DNA of 29,199 bases from a virus. Position 1 is the stretch's first letter; the number at the start of each line of letters is the position of its first letter. Position numbers and translations under genes: made by a program. Of this stretch, positions 25,070-29,199 are shown piece by piece. The notes under the pieces are model-generated. The model did not search any database and was not told where the DNA came from. It worked only from the letters and a program-made list of their open reading frames with translations. The stretch spans positions 1-29,199 of the IMG/VR virus record IMGVR_UViG_3300018084_000009; one strand, given 5' to 3'.

Positions 25070-25635
25070 TTGATGTCACTCCATCGTTGACCAGTATTAA
25101 TTTTACTAATTGCCTGTGTATTCACACCAAATCTTATAGCTAATTTCTTCTGAGAAATACCAATACGAAGTGCTCTCTTTATAACTTTAACTTGTTTTAT
25201 AGTAAGTTTAGCATGAGAATTGGCTTCACCTGTATATTTACCAATTCTTTTTTGGCTCATTAAAAGTTTACTCTCAATAGAGTGTTTCAATCCTGTTTTA
25301 ATTTTGCTAAGATGTAATTTGGTCGCCTTACTATGTTTGAATCCAAGTTGACTATTGGCAATAGGACGACAGTTATATTCAGGTTTAACAAAATCTAAAT
25401 AATATTGTTCGCGCTCAATACATTTTTCTGGAACACACTCTTCTAACACTTCAAATACAAAACTTTCTTCTCCATATTTATTCCAAGCATTTTGTAATTT
25501 AGATGAATGATGTTTGTCTTTTTTAAGATCAGCTAAATGAAATTGCCATCTATTCTGGAATCCTTTACCAGCAGCACTACCTATGTAGAGCTTATTATTT
25601 AGAATATTTCTAATCTGATAGATGCCAGTATTCAT
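25066..25635 (-). CDS. GIY-YIG homing endonuclease (free-standing)
   Basis: A 189-aa selfish endonuclease. The catalytic domain shows G4-I-Y and Y17-I-G (TGIYQIRN...NKLYIGSA), R29 and E75 (IEREQYYLDF). Two NUMOD3-like DNA-binding repeats follow (GFKHSKATKLHLSKIKTG, LKHSIESKLLMSQKR). The C-terminus is a helix-turn-helix (SQKKLAIRFGVNTQAISKI), as in I-TevI/Seg-like enzymes. These enzymes cut allelic sites in related phages and copy themselves by recombination. The gene is visibly more AT-rich than its neighbours, consistent with recent arrival. It overlaps the tape-measure stop as TAATG, and its own stop overlaps the next GTG. No intron boundary is evident, so it seems free-standing. Confidence 0.93.
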   Translation of the reverse strand: MNTGIYQIRNILNNKLYIGSAAGKGFQNRWQFHLADLKKDKHHSSKLQNAWNKYGEESFVFEVLEECVPEKCIEREQYYLDFVKPEYNCRPIANSQLGFKHSKATKLHLSKIKTGLKHSIESKLLMSQKRIGKYTGEANSHAKLTIKQVKVIKRALRIGISQKKLAIRFGVNTQAISKINTGQRWSDIK

Positions 25636-28600
25636 TATAGTTGATTACGGTTTAAAATTCCTAGTCTTTGTAGTTCTAGTCTAATCGACTCAACTACTTG
25701 ATTTGCGATATCACGAGCCTCTGTCTCTGTTGCGAAGCCTCCGAATGTATCAGATAGTGCTTGAGCAATGCGGGTTACACCAGCTTCGAATCCTGTTACT
25801 GTCACCTTCTGCTCGCCATTGATATTGATTGTAATCTCTGGTTGAGCGGCTGTTCCAGCAACGGTAGCTGTCGCAGTTCCTGCCACGTTTCCACTACTAT
25901 CACGAATCTCTGTCAACACCTCGCTGTTTGTCGCAGTGACGGTATTGATATTCTTTAGTTCACTAAGGATGTCGCTTAGACGCTGGTTAGTCTCTTTAGA
26001 ACTTGATGAGTCTGGTAGGTTAGAGTTTTGCTCTTGGGCGTTACCAAAAGCACGACTAACGATACCTGGAGCTAAGCCAGCCTGACTAGCTATTTGCTGT
26101 TGTAGGGCTGCGTTACTTCCATCTCTACGGAAGTTTTGTGCCATCTCGGCTCCACGATCCTGTGGAGTTGTAACGTTTTGAGCCTGTGGGGCTGTTAATC
26201 CTGGAACGGTTAAACCACCAGTTGATAGAACGTCTCTAAATGCTTGGGCGATCTTGACACTTAACGCATCTGGTAGAGTGTTGGTTATGATGTCATTCGT
26301 GCGGGCAATAACACCCGTAACCATATTGAATCCATTCTTAGCGTTAGCGTCCTGCTGTAATAGGACGGTTCTAAGATCAGAATTCAATTCGGCAATCTTA
26401 CCGCGAAGTGCTCCACCCTCCTCTTTGAGGCGATCCAACTGGATCTTAGCTAGATCTTTTGCTGCCTGAGCTTCTGTTAACTGCTGCTTGGATTGATCAA
26501 CTTGCTGTTGTGCAGCTAGTAATTGATCTGTTGCGATTAGAGCTTGCTGCTCGGTTAGGGCCGCGATGCGCTTCTGGACCTCAAACAGCGGATCAACATC
26601 TAATCCCTCTTCGCTCACACCAAGTGAAGCTGTCTCAATAGCTGTTAACAATTGGTCAGATGTAAAGCCACCAACGGTTGCTCCACCTAGTTGTCCAAGA
26701 GTTTCTAGAGATCTAACAATTTGCTGACGGGTTTCTTGTGGTAGAGATAGTAACTGCGCACCTAGATCGTTAATAGCACCTTCACCCATCTTCTTGAAGT
26801 TCTCGAAACTTCCGCCCAATAGGTCTGCAACACCTTTAGCCTGCTGGATGCCTTGGAATAGGGATGCTTGATCCTCTGCGCTACTCTGGAAGAATGTCTT
26901 TGCTAGATTCGACTGCTCACTTAGCAATTGATTAAAGAGTGCTAGTTGCTGATCGATAGACTGTTTACGAATTTCAATTAAGGTCTTTTCGCTGGCTCCT
27001 ACGTTTCGAGCCATGCTTTCTGCCGCCTTAAAGGCATCTGTCACAGCGGACAACTGATCCTTAACTCCAGTAAATCCTCCGGTGAGTTTGATAGTCTGGA
27101 CCTCTGCTAGTCGTAGATTCAGATTGTATTGTGTAGTTGCAAGGATCGCTCCCTGGATTGCCTCCCTATATGATAGATAAGCATCAGATAGTGCCTTTGT
27201 TGCATCTAGAATTGCCTTCTGAGCGTTTACCTGCTCTTGCTGATTAGCAAGCGCCTCTTGCACAACCTGCTGAATAGCTGCGCGGCGTTCTGAAACAACT
27301 TGAGCTTCCGCCTTTGCGGCATCTAGGGCTGCGATTGTTCCACGCTTTCTTATATCTGCAAGGCGAGCTTCCTTTTCTGCTCCATCTGTAATAGTAGCAT
27401 TCACTACGGCAGTTTCTGCGGCTAGGGCAGCCTGTGTGGTCCGAAATGTCTGAGTATTCTGTTCTAGCTTGCGATTAAACTGATCAATTTGTCTCTCACC
27501 CACACTTAGTAGGTCAACAAGTTCTCCACGACCAGCAATTACTGTGCGCTGGAAATCAGCCTCTCTTTGTCCGGCAGCAATAGCCTCTTGTGCTACTGCG
27601 AGCGTTTGTTTGATGTTTGCAATACGCTCAGATGCTAACATTTCCTCTAGAGAAATAGTCTCTCTTGTGCGCTCCTCTTGAAGAAGTGCAAGTTTATCCT
27701 TTGCTGCGGCATCATCCTTATTAATTGCGATGGCAGCCTGTTCGACCGCCATTAATTTCTCAAATGACTTGATTCTATTTTGCGATTCTGTGATATTGGC
27801 AGCGGCTACACCAGACTCAAGTTGTCGGGCGGCGGCAAGTTGTCTTATACCAGTTAGTTCCTCAATGAGTGCTCTGGCATTCTGAGCCGAGATTTCGCGG
27901 CGCTGCTTGCTGATACCGATCTCCTTCTCCTGCTCACTTAGTAAGAATTTGAGTTCATCTACCTTTGCTCGGTTGACACGGAGTCTTTCCTCGGCTACGT
28001 CAGTATCTAGCTGAATGAGCTTTTCTCCGAGCTTTTTAGCATTGTCAACGATTGTATTGATAGACTCTTCACCGATTGCGTCTCGCACATTCTTTTGAGG
28101 TAGCGACTTCTCTAAGATTTGGCGCTGCTGTTGAGGATTTGTAATACCCTCTTTTCTAATCTTCTCTAGTGCTAATAATAAGCCACCAGATAGTTCCTTT
28201 ACAGCATCACCCACAGTACGATCTGCATCCTCTGGCGCGAAGCCTGGAAGAACGTTACCCTTTTGGTCACGCCCTATCACGCGTTCTAATCCCTCGATTT
28301 GTTCGTTGATAGCCTTTGTGAACTCCAGGATGGCGTCGGTCGAACCAAGTCCACGACGTTCTGTAGCGGATTCAAGTCTTCCCTCTGCAAACTGTCTTAG
28401 ACGAGAAGCCAACTCCTTTTGAGGAGTGGTAGCATTTAGTGTCGCCTCATTCAAACGAATAATTTCTGTTGAGAAGTCTGCTATGAAGTTACGTAAAGCA
28501 ATTTGTAGTTTGTCAACTGGCTGACCAATACCTCTAACGATCTGACTACTTGAAGTAATCATCTGTGTTGCAATACTATCGAATGCTAATAGCTGTGATG

Positions 28601-29199
28601 CTAATTGAGCACCACGGTTACGCTGGGCAGCTTCGTTTTGAGCCTCAAGAACGGCCTTTTTGATTTCGGCTGGCAATGTCTGTAACACCTTATCAAGTGC
28701 TGCTCCAGCTCTGCCTAGTCCTGATCTACGCTCCTCGCCACCAAGTTCGCGCGCCTGCGCGATAGCGCGAGCGACCTGATCTACACTTAGTCCAACACCA
28801 CCAGCGCCAGTAGGTCCACTACCTCTAGCTGCCGAAGCTAATGCTGCATTAAGTGCTTTTTGTACATCCTCAGTTTCAACACCCTTCGAAAGTTGTTGTA
28901 AAGCTCCAGAGAATGGTTTATTTGCTCTAGCACTTACAATATTGTTAATAGGTAGTAGCTGTTCAATTTGATCTGTAAACTGCTTTTGGCGCTGTCTTAA
29001 TTCAACCGCGCGTTTCTTAAGCTCATCGGGAGATAGAAGATTTGCTGTTTCCTCGAAGAACTTTTTAGCCTGTTGCTCAATTCGGCTCTTCGCATTTTCT
29101 GGAGTAATAGCAACTAGTGCATCAGTAATAGCGTCGAATTCTTGAGATGTGACTTGCCGCAATGCTTCCGATCCCATTTTAAGAGTTTCATCCTGCAAC
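25635..29199 (-). CDS. Tape-measure-like tail protein (5' end outside window)
   Basis: An open frame with at least 1187 visible residues whose start lies beyond the right edge. It is overwhelmingly helical and coiled-coil-like, rich in Ala, Gln, Glu, Leu and Lys over most of its length, with few Pro or Cys. The C-terminus has EITININGEQKVTVTGFEAG, then an amphipathic helix, resembling ends seen in other phage tape-measure proteins. Tape measures set tail length and enter the host during infection. The usual hydrophobic transmembrane stretch is not visible in this part. The first in-window start (TTG near 29198) is not the real start. Its place before the baseplate and fibre genes fits the canonical tail order. 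Confidence 0.8.
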   Translation of the reverse strand, partial: LQDETLKMGSEALRQVTSQEFDAITDALVAITPENAKSRIEQQAKKFFEETANLLSPDELKKRAVELRQRQKQFTDQIEQLLPINNIVSARANKPFSGALQQLSKGVETEDVQKALNAALASAARGSGPTGAGGVGLSVDQVARAIAQARELGGEERRSGLGRAGAALDKVLQTLPAEIKKAVLEAQNEAAQRNRGAQLASQLLAFDSIATQMITSSSQIVRGIGQPVDKLQIALRNFIADFSTEIIRLNEATLNATTPQKELASRLRQFAEGRLESATERRGLGSTDAILEFTKAINEQIEGLERVIGRDQKGNVLPGFAPEDADRTVGDAVKELSGGLLLALEKIRKEGITNPQQQRQILEKSLPQKNVRDAIGEESINTIVDNAKKLGEKLIQLDTDVAEERLRVNRAKVDELKFLLSEQEKEIGISKQRREISAQNARALIEELTGIRQLAAARQLESGVAAANITESQNRIKSFEKLMAVEQAAIAINKDDAAAKDKLALLQEERTRETISLEEMLASERIANIKQTLAVAQEAIAAGQREADFQRTVIAGRGELVDLLSVGERQIDQFNRKLEQNTQTFRTTQAALAAETAVVNATITDGAEKEARLADIRKRGTIAALDAAKAEAQVVSERRAAIQQVVQEALANQQEQVNAQKAILDATKALSDAYLSYREAIQGAILATTQYNLNLRLAEVQTIKLTGGFTGVKDQLSAVTDAFKAAESMARNVGASEKTLIEIRKQSIDQQLALFNQLLSEQSNLAKTFFQSSAEDQASLFQGIQQAKGVADLLGGSFENFKKMGEGAINDLGAQLLSLPQETRQQIVRSLETLGQLGGATVGGFTSDQLLTAIETASLGVSEEGLDVDPLFEVQKRIAALTEQQALIATDQLLAAQQQVDQSKQQLTEAQAAKDLAKIQLDRLKEEGGALRGKIAELNSDLRTVLLQQDANAKNGFNMVTGVIARTNDIITNTLPDALSVKIAQAFRDVLSTGGLTVPGLTAPQAQNVTTPQDRGAEMAQNFRRDGSNAALQQQIASQAGLAPGIVSRAFGNAQEQNSNLPDSSSSKETNQRLSDILSELKNINTVTATNSEVLTEIRDSSGNVAGTATATVAGTAAQPEITININGEQKVTVTGFEAGVTRIAQALSDTFGGFATETEARDIANQVVESIRLELQRLGILNRNQL

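Noticed and set aside
25066-25635. Group I intron around the GIY-YIG gene
   Set aside because: The neighbouring genes end and begin with normal stop/start overlaps and no split coding sequence or intron core is visible.
1-29199. CRISPR array or CRISPR-Cas system suggested by the Cas4-like gene
   Set aside because: No direct-repeat/spacer pattern and no cas1 or cas2; Cas4-like nucleases are common in phages without CRISPR.

Overview
This window looks like one 29 kb stretch of a large tailed double-stranded DNA phage (or prophage) genome. Every gene I can support is on the minus strand, so transcription runs from high to low coordinates. Genes are packed with 1-41 nt overlaps or tiny gaps. No stretch longer than about 75 bases lacks a gene, and I see no rRNA, tRNA, CRISPR array or insertion sequence. 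Good AGGAG-type ribosome binding sites precede many genes, which argues against a Bacteroidetes host; otherwise the host cannot be told. The long tape-measure-like protein and the baseplate and fibre genes fit a long-tailed phage.

In transcription order, 29199 to 10288 is a tail and adsorption module. It holds a tape-measure-like protein (5' end outside the window), a GIY-YIG homing endonuclease, a 496-aa virion protein and two paralogous ~180-aa virion proteins. Next come a 61-aa protein followed by the only clear terminator (22131-22162), a 171-aa protein, and a 1523-aa adhesin with four LamG-like domains, seven 14-15-aa repeats and PKD-like domains. Then come a 25-aa mini-gene, a 725-aa protein, a 218-aa protein, a 149-aa protein and a 1119-aa hub-like protein. 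Several of these virion proteins are strikingly rich in Ser-Gly dipeptides.

From 10242 to 1 is a replication, recombination and nucleotide module of twelve overlapping genes: an unknown protein, a RecA-like recombinase, a VSR/DUF559-like nuclease, a DnaB-like helicase, a DnaG-like primase, a nucleoside 2-deoxyribosyltransferase-like protein, a dNMP kinase, a Cas4/RecB-like nuclease, a SprT-like metalloprotease, a zinc-ribbon protein, and a DnaE-type DNA polymerase III alpha running off the left edge. Together they supply polymerase, primase, helicase, recombinase, DNA-end processing and dNTP supply, so the phage probably replicates largely with its own proteins. The polymerase keeps a complete set of PHP metal ligands, suggesting built-in proofreading.

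The items most worth follow-up are the Ser-Gly enrichment, the tandem-repeat segment of the 1523-aa adhesin, the hidden 25-aa gene, the self-contained 61-aa transcription unit, a 10-base motif shared by two intergenic gaps, and an extra four-cysteine insert in the Cas4-like nuclease. No wholly new multi-gene system is clearly demonstrated by the sequence alone.
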